The position numbers and the translations under genes are program-made. From Anisus vortex (Eukaryota; Mollusca; Gastropoda; Planorbidae), in the NCBI GenBank assembly GCA_949126835.1, contig OX421506.1:23645301-23709300 (forward strand): DNA of 64,000 bases. Reading direction: 5' to 3'. The notes below the pieces were generated by a model. It ran no database searches. It had not been told where the DNA came from and was given only the letters and a program-made list of their open reading frames with translations. Below, one piece after another: positions 45,745 to 57,539 of this stretch; the stretch's first letter is position 1; each line of letters opens with the position of its first letter.

Positions 45745-46412
45745 TACTACTTTAATACTTGTTACAAGTATTGTGTAGGCTATTAGAATAATGGCATGCT
45801 GTTACACAAAATAAGTATATAAAACTTTACACAGAATATTTTTCTAACAAGAAGTAACAAGAAAATGATTTTAGTTTTGTTTTTGTTTGTTGTATGCTAT
45901 TGAAATATTTGTTTTATATATTAAAGCTCCCTAGTACTCTTTGTATGCACATATAATATACCATTATTTATATATCGGTATATATTATTTATTGCTTATA
46001 GACAAATTATTATTTTTTAATGTATTGTGGTTGTGGGCGTGTGTATGTAAAAAATTATAAAAAGGTGACTGAGAAAATAGCTGTCTCTCAAACCTGTGGA
46101 TGAAATGTATAATATTTGGTCTCAACTGATGTTTTAGCATAAAAGTGAATTATACCTATGTCATTCACACATGGTGTCATTAAGCGAGTCAATAGTGTTG
46201 CCAATGAGTCATAATTATTTGAGTCATTGTGATTGAGTCACATAGGTCTTTCAACATCTCAAATGACATAAAGAGTCATTGTGATTTCATGAAAAGTCAT
46301 CATGGCATCAATTTTAAAAGTTACATCTCTGTGATTGAGTCATGCCGATGTCATTTGGTGAATCACATTCATGTAATTGTGTCATAAAGGTTTAGTTCAA
46401 TGTTTTTCCTTA
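45745..46412. other. Intergenic, with a cluster of TGAGTCA-like motifs
   Basis: Between 46190 and 46345 there are at least four TGAGTCA/TGAGTCAT/TGAGTCAC motifs plus several gtcat variants. It may be a decayed simple repeat rather than regulatory. Confidence 0.3.
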
Positions 46413-46417
46413 TTTAA

Positions 46418-48580
46418 CCCTAGCCATACTTTGTGTTCCAAAAAAGGGAACACAAGGGTTTGTTTACACACTTGCTCAGCAACCAGTCAAACTATACTAT
46501 CCATCTTCTGTGACATCTCCAATTAACCATTTTTACATCATAAAATAATATTGTCCTTGATATTAGGTTTTCCATTTTAGAGCAATTGACCAACAAAAAA
46601 AAAAACTCAAATCGTACCTCGTGTTCCATTTTTTGGGTCATACTCATAAATAGGGGAAAAAAAAGTAAATGCACATTCATACTTCATGTTCTACTTTTTG
46701 GGTCATACTTTTATATAGAGGAGTCATATATCACAAGTTATAGAGATTCTTTGTTTATGTTAGTTCAAGCAGGCATTGTTAATTATCTCCCCTGGAGTAA
46801 AATCAAAATAACGGCTGGTGAAGAAGCTAGGCCTGGTTCAAGCAGAAATATTTTTGATTTACTTCAAGTTGGAGTTGATGATGCAGGAGATCATGTTGAT
46901 CAAGTCAGAGCTATTGACAGAGAAGAAGATGATACTGATGCTGATCAGTATAGTGAAGGTGAAATGAGTGATGAAGATGAGTTTGTCCCTTTTAGTGTTG
47001 ATGATGATTCTCGATCTAGTGATAGTAGTGAGGAAGAAAGCATTGACCCAAACTTGAACTCTTTCCATTTCTGTAGTTGATGGAACTGTAGTCAGAACAA
47101 GAAGTTACTATGGGAAAAATGGCACAGAGTGGAAAAGTACTCCTATGGCACCAAATGCTCAAACTACAAGGTCAAATATTGTGACTCTTCCGCGGAATCG
47201 TATTCCAAACACACACAATGCCAAAAGCCCTGCAGAGACACGATCAAGCTGATTGTGAAATACACAAATGAAGAAGGAAAAAGGCAGAGAGGAGATGCAT
47301 GGAAGGAGATAGACGATGTAGAGATCAGAGGGCTCATCAGTATTCTTGTCTTCCTGGGTGCTCAGAAACAGAGCAAAGTAAACCTGACTACAATTTGGGA
47401 GCTCTCATCGGGCAAGATTTTGTGCGAGCCACAATGTCAAAGAACATGTTTCCAGCTGTTAAACACATTGAGGTTTGACAACAAAGACACCCGTCGCAAA
47501 AGACAAGAAACTGACAAGCTCGCTCCAATCAGCGAAGTGTTGGACCTCCACCTTGCCAACCTCCAAAAGTACTATGTTCCTGGAGCTTCATTGACTGTGG
47601 ATGAGCAGCTCATACCCTTCAGAGGGCGTTGCTCATTTATACAGTACATACCAAGCAAACCTGCAAAGTACGGCCTGAAGTTGTTCTGGATCTGTGACTC
47701 AGAAACCTACTACCCTCGCAAGTGTATCATATACACAGGTGCAATGTCCCGAATCCCACGTGTTTTAGGACAGAGCCAAGGCCATGCTGTGGTGATGGAA
47801 CTGACCTTGCCATACCAAAACAAGGGAAGGAATGTGACAATGGACAATTTCTTTACTGACACAGCTTTAGCTGAAAAGCTCCTCCAGAGAAAAACCACCA
47901 TTGTTGGGACTGTGCGTCGAAACAAACGCTTTCTGTCGCATGAATTTCAGGCCAAGAAGAAGCTGAAGCTCAATGATTCCTTGTTTGGGTTTTCTGACAA
48001 CCAATGCATCCTCAGCTACCAAGGGCACAAGAACAAGAATGTCATCTTGCTCTCATCCATGCACGTCCAGCCAGAGATTCTTCCCTGAGGGATTGTTTGA
48101 GGAACATGGGGATATCTGTGGAGGAAGGACCTGCAACTGCTGCCACTGCCCCTGTTACCGAAGCCAAGAAGAGGGGACCCTGTGGTTTGTGCCACTGGAA
48201 GGTCAACAAGAAGGGCACAGCTAAGTGCCACAAGTGCTGCAACTTCTTGTGCAAGGAGCATATTCCCGAATCTGTTGTCTTTTGCATGCTTAAACCATGA
48301 TGACTATGAAGGCTCAAAGAACGATATCTTTGATGTTATTTCTGTTTTAATGTTTTATTTTGAGATTTTTCATCAATAAATGACATTTTATGTGCTTAAA
48401 GTCAATAAGATGTATGATTTTATCTTATTCTCCAAAATAAAGTGTGTTAGAAATAATTTGTCTGTATAAAAGGTATGACCCAAAAAAGGGAACACTAATA
48501 TTTTCTCTATGTAAAAGTATGACCCAAAAAATGGAACACGAAGTACAATATGTATGCAAAATATCGAAGTACGGCTAGGG
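46418..48580. mobile_element. piggyBac element, 2,163 bp, TTAA duplication
   Basis: Inverted ends CCCTAGCCATACTT and, reversed, CCCTAGCCGTACTT, with TTAA at 46414-46417 and 48581-48584. A perfect 24-bp subterminal inverted repeat (CGTGTTCCATTTTTTGGGTC then ATAC) lies at 46619-46642 and 48519-48542. The left end also folds on itself (TTGTGTTCC...GGAACACAA). It holds one damaged transposase gene. Confidence 0.85.
46757..48300 (+). pseudogene. piggyBac transposase (DDE_Tnp_1_7 type), frameshifted and internally deleted
   Basis: Starts near MLVQAGIVNYLPW at 46757. An acidic N-terminus follows (DEDEFVPFSVDDDS). A frame change near 47065 leads to SYYGKNGTEWKSTPMAPNAQ, and another near 47245 to the main open stretch through 48088: DVEIRGLISILVFLGAQKQS, LTVDEQLIPFRGRCSF (first catalytic Asp), GRNVTMDNFFTD (second), then IVGTVRRNKRFL. 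The TKGGVDxxD region with the third Asp is missing: after ILLSSMH the frame jumps to RDSSLRDCLRNMG and the C-terminal Cys-rich domain (GPCGLCHWKVNKKGTAKCHK). The protein would not be catalytically competent. Confidence 0.85.
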
Positions 48581-48654
48581 TTAATAAAAACCTGCTGTGA
48601 TAAAAGAGAGCAGTTTTTTTTTAAATATTGCAAGTCACTTGGCCTTGTAATGTA

Positions 48655-49755
48655 AAAGAAAGATTTTTTTTTACGTTTTACCTGTGTATGTTATATTCTT
48701 AACTATGAGTCACTCGTGTCTTTTGGACAGTAAAATTTAATTATTTTTTACCTGTAGATATTTTATTCTCACTCCAAGTCACTCGTGTCTTTTGGATCGT
48801 TAAATTTAATGAACAAATTTGTTACCTGTAGAGATTTTATTCCTAACTACGAGTCACTCCAAGTCACTCCAAGTCACTCCAAGTCACTCGTGTCTTTTGG
48901 ATCGTTAAATTTAATGAACAAATTTGTTACCTGTAGAGATTTTATTCCTAACTACGAGTCACTCCAAGTCACTCCAAGTCACTCCAAGTCACTCGTGTCT
49001 TTTGGATCGTTAAATTTAATGAACAAATTTGTTACCTGTAGAGATTTTATTCCTAACTATGAGTCACTCCAAGTCACTCCAAGTCACTCCAAGTCACTCC
49101 AAGTCACTCCAAGTCACTCGTGTCTTTTGGATCGTTAAATTTAATGAACAAATTTGTTACCTGTAGAGATTTTATTCCTAACTATGAGTCACTCCAAGTC
49201 ACTCCAAGTCACTCCAAGTCACTCCAAGTCACTCCAAGTCACTCGTGTCTTTTGGATCGTTAAATTTAATGAACAAATTTGTTACCTGTAGAGATTTTAT
49301 TCCTAACTATGAGTCACTCCAAGTCACTCCAAGTCACTCCAAGTCACTCCAAGTCACTCGTGTCTTTTGGATCGTTAAATTTAATGAACAAATTTGTTAC
49401 CTGTAGAGATTTTATTCCTAACTACGAGTCACTCCAAGTCACTCCAAGTCACTCCAAGTCACTCCAAGTCACTCCAAGTCACTCGTGTCTTTTGGATCGT
49501 TAAATTTAATGAACAAATTTGTTACCTGTAGAGATTTTATTCCTAACTACGAGTCACTCCAAGTCACTCCAAGTCACTCCAAGTCACTCCAAGTCACTCC
49601 AAGTCACTCGTGTCTTTTGGATCGTTAAATTTAATGAAAAAATTTGTTACCTGTAGAGATTTTATTCCTAACTACGAGTCACTCCAAGTCACTCCAAGTC
49701 ACTCCAAGTCACTCCAAGTCACTCCAAGTCACTCGTGTCTTTTGGACAGTAAAAT
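48655..49755. repeat. Satellite of 65-bp blocks plus a variable 10-bp subrepeat
   Basis: Each unit is a constant 65-bp block (tgtcttttggatcgttaaat ... gttacctgtagagattttat ... cctaactacg) plus n copies of the decamer agtcactcca. Counted from tgtcttttgg at 48786, spacings are 105, 105, 125, 125, 115, 125, 125, 125, so n = 4,4,6,6,5,6,6,6. Decayed units with one or two decamers lie at 48655-48785. Both ends carry ttttggacagtaaaat (48720 and 49740). Confidence 0.9.
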
Positions 49756-49759
49756 GAAA

Positions 49760-50325
49760 GAAAGATTTTAATTTTACCGCTGCTTTTTTGTTTCCTAGCT
49801 ACTTGGGTGAAACTCCTGGTTTAAAAAAAACTTTTGATTTTTTTATCAGAAGGTCAAAAATGGCAATGCGCTAGTCCAGCCAGCTCTAGTATTAATTGTG
49901 TTGAACGCGAACGAGGCTGGCCAGTGTTTCTGCCACACAATCCCAGAGTATGAATGTGCCAAGAAAAGGAGAAGCAGCCTCTTTACACTATAACGTTTTT
50001 TAAATACACTGCAGGAGTTGATCTGTATTATGTTTTAATGACTAAGCTTTAACAGTTAAAACAAAAAAACAATAGTGTTTTGCCAGAAATAGTATTAATA
50101 TATTTAACACGCTTTAAAACAATTAAGTGTTTATTTTATATAACAAAATGGTTCTACATGTTTCTAAGCTAAAGAATACTTTTACATTCTCATTTTTTGT
50201 TGTTCCATTGTAAATAAATAACATTGAATGCTGTTTTACTTTTCATGTCTATTGTTTAACCCTTTTACGACTAATCACGACACGCCTCAAAAGATCAAAA
50301 TTGCATATAGATCAATTTTCATAAT
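49760..50325. other. Intergenic with a decayed SINE family 1 piece
   Basis: gaacgcgaacgaggctggcc and gccacacaatcccagagtat at 49895-49955 recall SINE family 1. The rest is AT-rich with no gene. Confidence 0.35.
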
Positions 50326-50330
50326 GTTAA

Positions 50331-50450
50331 ACAGGGTTCGTACGGATCATGGAATTTTGGAAAAGTTTTGGAAAATTGATAGGACCATTTCCAGTATGAA
50401 AAAGTTTTGGAAAAATGCAATTTGATAACTAGATCATGGAAAAGTTTTGG
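50331..50450. mobile_element. Possible hAT end with (tggaaaagttt)n
   Basis: cagggttcgtacggatcatg followed by repeated ttttggaaaagttttggaaa resembles a hAT terminus type common in animals. Only one end is seen. Confidence 0.35.
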
Positions 50451-50670
50451 AATTTTTAAATTTAGATATTTTATTGCAAAATTTCGCTGAACCTGATTTT
50501 TTTCCTTTTCCAACACGCGCATCTCTAAATTATAAAAAACCGTACGCTAATTCTGCTTTTCTTGCAAACCTCTCGTGTGTAAATTACGGGAAGCTCTCTT
50601 GTCTCGCTTTTTTTGGTCCGGTGAAGATGGTACCAGCCTATGCTTGCCACTCCTCCCTTTCTCTCCTTCC

Positions 50671-50770
50671 CCCACAGTTTGGTGTCTGCTAGACTAGATA
50701 AGTTAACAGACCTGTCAACCCACAGTTTGGTGTCTGCTAGACTAGATAAGTTAACAGGCCTGTCAACCCT
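50671..50770. repeat. 48-bp tandem duplication
   Basis: cccacagtttggtgtctgct then agactagataagttaacaga/g and cctgtcaa occurs twice in tandem with a single difference (a/g). Confidence 0.85.
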
Positions 50771-50879
50771 TTCGATTTTCTCGGAGTTTTACAGATTTTT
50801 ACCCCTCATTCTACCCATTACAACAAAAACCTTAATTAAAACTTCGATTTTCGGAACATTATAAGTACAAGTTTTATTT

Positions 50880-51865
50880 AATATTTTTTTAGGCGCTATA
50901 AAAACCCCAAATCCATGATGCAAGAAGTGGACCGTTTAGATTATTCCATTTTCTTTCTTTTTTCTTTTGTACTTCTGTTTACGAAAGCGCATTGCCGGCT
51001 GATTACTTTCACTTTCATGGTTTGTACTTGCACCTTAGGCCTACGCTGATATTTTGATAGCCAAAACGTTTTCGTGTTAAAATGTGGCCGCTAAAGTCCG
51101 ATTACAACCTATTTATATAAAAAAAATGTAGCGATTTCAAAAAACGACCCGATATAAAATAAATAACAAAAACAATGAATCACTAGGCCTACTGATGCAT
51201 TGCCAGCCATAGCGGCGCCATGCCTTATGATATTAATGACTACCGGCTATCGCATTTGTTAAAATACAATTTTGTGTGACATCAATATCTAGTAGGCCTA
51301 TTATATTTTCTTGGAAAGCGTCACATTTTTAGCTCTAGGTCTAGATGTCTACATATCTGTATTATAAACGCTTTTTACTCTTTTACTTTTCCACTGACTA
51401 TTAAAAAACAAAAGTTGAATAGTCTATTAGGGCACTAGGACTAGGACTAAAGAAAAAAAATTTGGGTCAAAATAACTACCGAAAATTTTATATATTTTCT
51501 AAAAAATGCGTAGGCCTATACTATAGCCTATAGTTATACCATAGCGGCATAGCAGTGCATAGTGCATAGCCTGTCATGTTGCTCATTATTATCTAGTACT
51601 AGGTTAGCTATAGGCCTATGACCTTATAAGGATAGGCTATACGTTATAAGGTATAGGGCGTTTGCAATCCCGTGACAAAAAGCACGTGATTTGTGTTTAC
51701 TTTGATTAATGGTGTACAATTAAATATGGCCGCTGTATTAATAAAATTTCATATAGGCTCGAGCTTTTTTTAAATGATGTGTTGTGTTTTAAGTCTTATT
51801 AAGATTTAAGCTGTATTATGTATGTTAAATAAAATAGGCTATTTTATTATTATCATAGACATAGA
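50880..51865. other. Intergenic, rich in TAGGCCTA
   Basis: At least five TAGGCCTA octamers (about 51038, 51184, 51293, 51511, 51611). No gene or paired transposon ends. Confidence 0.35.
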
Positions 51866-51870
51866 TCATA

Positions 51871-54475
51871 GGGGACGTCCATTAATTACGTCAACAAAAG
51901 AGAAGGGAGGGGGGTCTGGAAAAGTTTGACAATTGTTGACATGGGGGAGGGGGGGAGGTCAAGAAAAGTTGACGTCAACAATGTTACTTTTTATGAAGTA
52001 AATAATGATACAAATTTAGTACAAAATTCTACACTCGTCCTGTTAAACTTACATCTATAACATTAACAACATAGTTTTACGTTAATACTAATCTATCAAT
52101 TATGGAAACTACATTTGATATGTCCTTTTTGTGTCCGTTTTGCTAGTTTGTAGATATCTGTATGTATATGTATAATGCAATTGTTGGCAAGGCAAAGTGT
52201 AGCGTAGGGATGCTAGACACATGGGTGTCAAAAGAAGGATACCGAGAGACAAAAAGGAGGACATTGTGTTTCAATTGCATAGTTTCGCATTTAGCCCGCA
52301 ATCAGTATAATTTTATTACAAGAGCTGTCACTAAGTTTAAATGTATATTGGCAAACTGAGCAAGAATTTAAACAGTTTTGTTAAAAATAACATATAAATT
52401 CAATGTAGGCTGAAAGGCAGCTTGCATTTGGTTGGGCAACTTTAAAGCTCATCCACGAGTCTTCTAAAATAACGGGATAATTCTTTTCTTGTACAAATGA
52501 TCACCTGTTTATTAATTATATTCTTAACATGTTAATACTAATATTAAAATTTATTTGTCTTTATGCCTACAAAACATAAAATATTACAAAAGCATTTTAA
52601 AGGTATTGTGATTTGCCTGCCGGACGGAGGACAATAGTCTAAATAGGAGAACATGTCCTCCTTTTGCAGGACGTTTGGCAACCCTAGTCTAGCGAGACAT
52701 GGTGGCTGAAATAACAAAGGAACACAAACACATCAACAAACAGTCTGCAGAACGTTCAGAAACCCAGTTTTTTTGCCGCTCAGTACATCTAATTTAGGCT
52801 GGGCGCCTAAATATATATAAGCCATGTAAGCGATGGCTGGGATTGACAATAGAACTAAAGACAATAATAGGCCCACGCCGAGACTATAAATAATGTTTGT
52901 AAAGCATTGATTGAAGTGAATTTTGTGAATCCAACATGGTTATTTTAAAAATATTTCCTTCAGAACAAAAATTATTGGCCCACCCCATGAAGTACGATAT
53001 ACTTAGCCTACCTTATTTCCTTTTAACATCCCTACTTCTGATAAATAAACTAATATATTTTTGCTCACTACGTTATAATAGGTGAAATATTTAAATTAGG
53101 TCGATTAGGCTACATATTTAGTAATTTGTACGTTTTCATTTCTAATTTTCTGGAAAAATTTAATGAGATGAAAATGTATTAGGCCTAGTATCAGTGGCGT
53201 CGCCAGTATTGCAAAGAGTGGGTGGCAAACAGTGCAAGGTAGGGGGACAGGGAAGGCAACTACCGTGTGTATATAATGTGTGTGTGTGTGTGGACAATAA
53301 TGTAAGAAGGAATAGTAAACATATGATTAAAACTAGGTATGTTAAAACCGGTTTTTCTTCAAAACCGGTTTAAAACCGGATTTTGGTTTCTCTACCCCCC
53401 CCCCCCTCCATTTCCGCGCAATGTCACAAATTACAGGCCGGAAAAGTAAGTCAAATGTGCGTAGTTTTGTAGGTATATTTGAAAAAGAGTTCAAATTTAA
53501 CTAGTGTTTGCAGGGCATTCAAGAGGTTGATTTCTTTGAATACAATATGATTTTGTACGCTTTACCATAAAATTCTTTAGAACTAAAAAAAATCTGGGCT
53601 AATTGATTAAAACCGATAATAGCTTTCAATAGTGATAATCAAATTTGCGATGATCGTTGACCGTGATATTAAAAAGCATATGAAGAGAATGGCTATGTTA
53701 ATTCAGGATGTTTAGTACGCAGATGCGTACGCAATCTAGCAGTACTTCCACCGCTCCTGCTTATCTGTTGGGAACATGGATTGTAACTGTAACTCAACAT
53801 TTGGTTTGATGTTGTTTTTTTCGCAAGCCATAGTTGGTATTTGGAAAAAAAGAAACACAACATCAAAGACTAAAAAGTGTTAGCAAGGCATTTCAAGAAT
53901 TGTTTTGTGTGAATACAACATTATTTATTTAAAATATTTCCATATAAAAAAGGCTGTGCTACCTCCCAACCAAGAAACCGAAATCCGGTTTGAAAATCAA
54001 AATCAGTTTTCGTTTTCAAAACCGGAATCCGGTGTTCCGGTTTTCGGTTAACATCCCTAGATGAAGGCTAATTTACAACTTGTGCACAATTTCCTCTAAA
54101 CTATTTGACAATTAACATTGTATCAAAAGCTATTTTACTGAAACGTAGAATTAGATATGATTAAATATGTAGCCTATATGAAAAGAACAATTGTAAACAT
54201 ATGAGAATTATAGTCAATTAGACATCTTTTTAACAAGTTTTAAAATGTATTACAATTAATTATAGTATATTTATAGACCTTTCCGTTTTAAATTTTAAAC
54301 ATAATTTAAGCAAGCGTCTAAAATTGTGTTACTTGTTATGAGGGGGGGGGGGTAACCAATTGTTGACGTAATTATATAGGGGGGGGGTCTCTGAAAGTTT
54401 GACAGTTGTTGACAAGGGGGAGGGGGGGAGGTAAAAATCGCCTAAAAATTGTTGACGTAATTAATGGACGTCCCC
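51871..54475. mobile_element. 2.6-kb composite with perfect 25-bp TIRs
   Basis: The ends GGGGACGTCCATTAATTACG then TCAAC (51871-51895) and their exact complement (54451-54475) are flanked by ATA at 51868-51870 and 54476-54478. Next to both ends the G-rich segment tttgacaattgttgacatgg / tttgacagttgttgacaagg occurs in the same orientation, so each side looks like a nearly whole short MITE. No transposase identified inside. Superfamily not assigned. Confidence 0.7.
53334..54059. mobile_element. TIR element with AACCGG-rich ends, nested
   Basis: Left taggtatgttaaaaccggtt; right ccggttttcggttaacatcc then cta. About 20-bp imperfect inverted ends with repeated AACCGG motifs just inside. It lies inside 51871-54475; no target duplication is obvious. 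Confidence 0.6.
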
Positions 54476-54639
54476 ATAGACGATGTGAGCCTAATAGTTA
54501 CTTGACTAGATAGCCTATTCACCAACAATATCGCTTGACATCGTAGCCTAGCCTACGAAACATTAAAAGTGTAGGCCTATAAAGTGAAATTGAAAGTGTA
54601 AATAGGTCTAACCGGCCCTAGCCTAATCACATTAATGAA

Positions 54640-55400
54640 TTAATCTACAGTACTACTATTTACCTCCTTATTTTTTAGTAGGATAGCCAATATTCATATG
54701 TGAATTTTGCATGATAAAGAAGTACTTCACTTTCACCACGTTACGTTTGTACCTCAAGTGGGTTCTTTATTTACACAAATACGTCACTAAATTTACACAA
54801 AAAAACTTAAGCTCCGCCTACTGAGAACGCTCTAATTGATGCCAAACAAGCTATGTTTTGTAATATAACAAATATTCCTGACTAATTATTATTTCTTTAC
54901 ATAAACTAGCGTTGTGGTATTCATTACAAGATTTAATTATTAGAGGTATACAATTAAATAATGTTAAACAGTTGTAAATAAACTTTTCCTGTATTAATTA
55001 TTTGGCCATTTAACCTTAAGGAGTTTATCTCTTTAAAAATTCGGCACATTTTGATGCCCATTTCATTAAAGGTTTAAAACTCAATTGGCTACGTTTTAAA
55101 ATCGCCAATATCCCTACAACTAATATTTTTAAAAAGTAAGATTAAGCCAGTTATGCTTGATTAGGTATGAAAAAATCCATTTGAAAGTCTTGAAACTCCG
55201 CTTTGAGTTCTTCGATGTGCTTCTCAAAAAGCCCAACTATCTATCTTAATATATGTCTTTGTAAAGGGAAATACATATAGTTAAATGTTTTGAAATTGAT
55301 TTCACTCAATATTAATATAACTGGAAAAAAATATAGTTGTTTTTGTTTTCATCAATAATAAAACACCTCTTGAAGGTCTCTCGCGTTTCTTAGGTTGCTT
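54640..55400 (-). pseudogene. hAT family B remnant
   Basis: The minus strand keeps LFEKHIEELKAEFQDFQMDF near 55170-55230, matching the YIEALKAEF stretch of 15588-16110. Other parts match 6240-6410, 17440-17930 and 25885-26068. The end at 55330-55400 (gaaacgcgagagaccttcaa in reverse) resembles the 15600-15680 terminus. Confidence 0.6.
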
Positions 55401-55409
55401 GCTCTAGTG

Positions 55410-55755
55410 CAGGGGTCGGGAACCTTTTTGTTTTAGAGAGCCATGGATACCACATATTTTAAAAATTAATTCTGTGAGAGCCATACATTTTGTTTAAAAC
55501 TAAAAATTCAAGTGAATGTGTACATTTTGTGTAATTTCAACACTAAAAGTACAATAATTATGTCTCTGAATTATTCTCATGCTGAGCTGCAGTAGACTTT
55601 AGTTCATTTGTAGAATGAATATGCAATTAATATGTAGGCCTAGATCAAAAAGTCTTAAAAAACATATTTTCTTTAATCGAACATTTGTCTGCGAGCCAGA
55701 TGCAGCCATCAAAAGAGCCACATCTGGCTCGCGAGCCATGGGTTCCCGACCCCTG
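55410..55755. mobile_element. hAT MITE with exact 8-bp target duplication
   Basis: 346 bp with ends CAGGGGTCGGGAACC and GGTTCCCGACCCCTG, a perfect 15-bp inverted repeat, flanked by CTCTAGTG at 55402-55409 and 55756-55763. gagagccat / atggctc blocks follow the ends. The TCTAG core fits hAT target preference. Confidence 0.9.
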
Positions 55756-55763
55756 CTCTAGTG

Positions 55764-57278
55764 GATACCAGGTCATAAGCAGGAACTTAAAGTGGACAGG
55801 ATCACAGCAGAGCTAGTTCTCCGAGCCCCAAAAGATTACGCTCCCTCGCATTCTAAAAATAAAAAGGTGGGGTTCTAGTCTGGTGTACTCACCGAAAAGT
55901 AATAATGTGACTTAAAGCGTGCTGGTTTTCTTCTTTTCGTATGTGTAGAAAAAGATACCCAAAGAATTTAAAAGAAAGAAGAAAAGAACAGAAAAAACTT
56001 TTTTTTTTTTAATTTCGTTTATTAAGGTTATAACCGTCGGGCGTGGTGTTTTAACAGCTAAGATGAAATAATTAGAAAAAATAGAGCGTTCCTATACCGT
56101 ATCATAGAGATAGTGTTATGTAATAATATAGACAACATAGACATATTAAATAAAAATGTTAAAACTGTATTTTTTTTTTAAATCTCTTTAAAAATGTCTA
56201 TATTGGCGATTTATCTCGTCTTTCAAAATTAAAAGAGAAGAATTTAGTCCTATAGAAGCATTCGCATTGATTTTATAAAAACTTTTCGACACTAGATGTC
56301 CATCCCAAAAATGAGCAGCAGATGTAATCAATTTTACAGAAATTCCCATCACTAATTGTTGCTAGTAAAAATCGGGGATGGTTAATTAAATACTGCACTA
56401 TTCTACAGTGTGTGTATTCTGAGGCACAGGATATTCTTATAAAACTTGATACGTACGAATTCTTAGTTCTTCTATTAATCTGGAAAAATCGCTAAAAGTG
56501 GGTCCTTTTTCCTAAAAGTTCGCTCCCCCTAGCGTCAAAACCTGGCTACCCCACTGTAATTGAGTAAATGTAACGCGCATTTGAAGACTATTTGTTATGA
56601 ATAGCGCTATATATGATATAATTTGTGAAATATATTGAGTATGACGACCTGTTCACCGCCATCATGAGCAGTAAACTATAAGTAAGATGAGATGGAAGGG
56701 CGTGGCAAGAGCCGAAGGCCCTGCAAAGACTTTCATGCAGGGCACAGTGCAGGAAGAATGAAAAAAAAATAGACAGAAACGAAGATGGAATTATGGTCTG
56801 TAAAAGAGTAGACCGGCCTGTACTTCATTTACTCCCAAGGGAGGCATAGGACCGTGACAAGGGGCGAGCAACAGTCAGCAACGACTCGCCCACGGGTTAT
56901 GGGATAGGTGAAAGGTTAACTTAGTCTATCATAATATGTACCAGTACATAGAAGGTTTTCATATCTACTGTAAACTGTAATATATCTAGCAAAGAATTTG
57001 TATCGTTTATGTCCACCACAACATCCTAGTTTTGCTTTGTTTTGTTATATCACACAAATATTTGTAATTATTACCTATACGGCAGCTCTACAACGGCTGC
57101 AGAGCGAATACAATGTTACACTAAGATAGGAAGTGCACAGTTGTAGTGTATATACATGTCTGTTTATAGTGTGAACTATTTACAGTAGCCTACTAAAGTT
57201 TGCATTATAACTACCAATTTAAGTACACACAAAGTCACTCCATCCACCCTTTTAAAACTATTTCTAGGCGACCAGATT
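55764..57278. other. Intergenic, nothing recognised
   Basis: AT-rich with a GC-richer patch at 56690-56900 (gaagggcgtggcaagagccg, gggcgagcaacagtcagcaa) that could be LINE-derived but has no clear motif. Confidence 0.3.
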
Positions 57279-57507
57279 CTATAGTTTCAGTTTGTATCCA
57301 TTGGTATTAGCATCTTGCAGAATTAACAAAGAGTTCCCTGCTTCTAGAATCTGAACTTCCTTTGGTCGGTCGCGTTTCAGATGAGACCGTTTCCGGTGGC
57401 AGCCTAAGACATCGTACTTGATGGAGAGGTAGCCGTTGGTGAACAGGAAGTTGCTGACGAATGAGACGAATATCAGACTGACGAAGCCAGACAACATGCA
57501 TACAGTC
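57279..57507 (-). CDS. Possible last coding exon of an unidentified membrane protein
   Basis: Reading the minus strand, an acceptor (ttcttacatccacag) at 57508-57509 opens a frame of about 75 residues to a stop at 57279. It starts with a hydrophobic stretch (MLSGFVSLIFVSFVSNFLF), followed by a polar tail with Arg/Lys clusters (CHRKRSHLKRDRPKE). That looks like the last transmembrane helix and cytoplasmic tail of a multi-span protein. A second acceptor lies at 57523-57524. Codons are more GC-rich than the surroundings. No upstream exon was recognised between here and the window end, where Helitron copies occupy most of the space. It could be a chance open frame; I do not name a family. Confidence 0.4.
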
Positions 57508-57539
57508 CTGTGGATGTAAGAACTGGGTCAAAGGACATC

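Noticed and set aside
46586..46756. N-terminal extension of the piggyBac transposase
   Set aside because: The frame is open but runs through the subterminal inverted repeats; the ATG at 46757 is more plausible.
48785..49503. Repetitive proteins of 117 and 74 residues
   Set aside because: Direct translation of the 65+10n satellite; no flanking gene structure.
48655..49755. CRISPR array
   Set aside because: Regular repeats with spacing superficially fit, but the spacers are themselves decamer repeats and the DNA is eukaryotic.
52162..52359. 65-codon frame inside the 51871-54475 element as its transposase
   Set aside because: No recognisable catalytic motif; contains a stretch (aaaaaggaggacat) resembling a repeat end at 52660.
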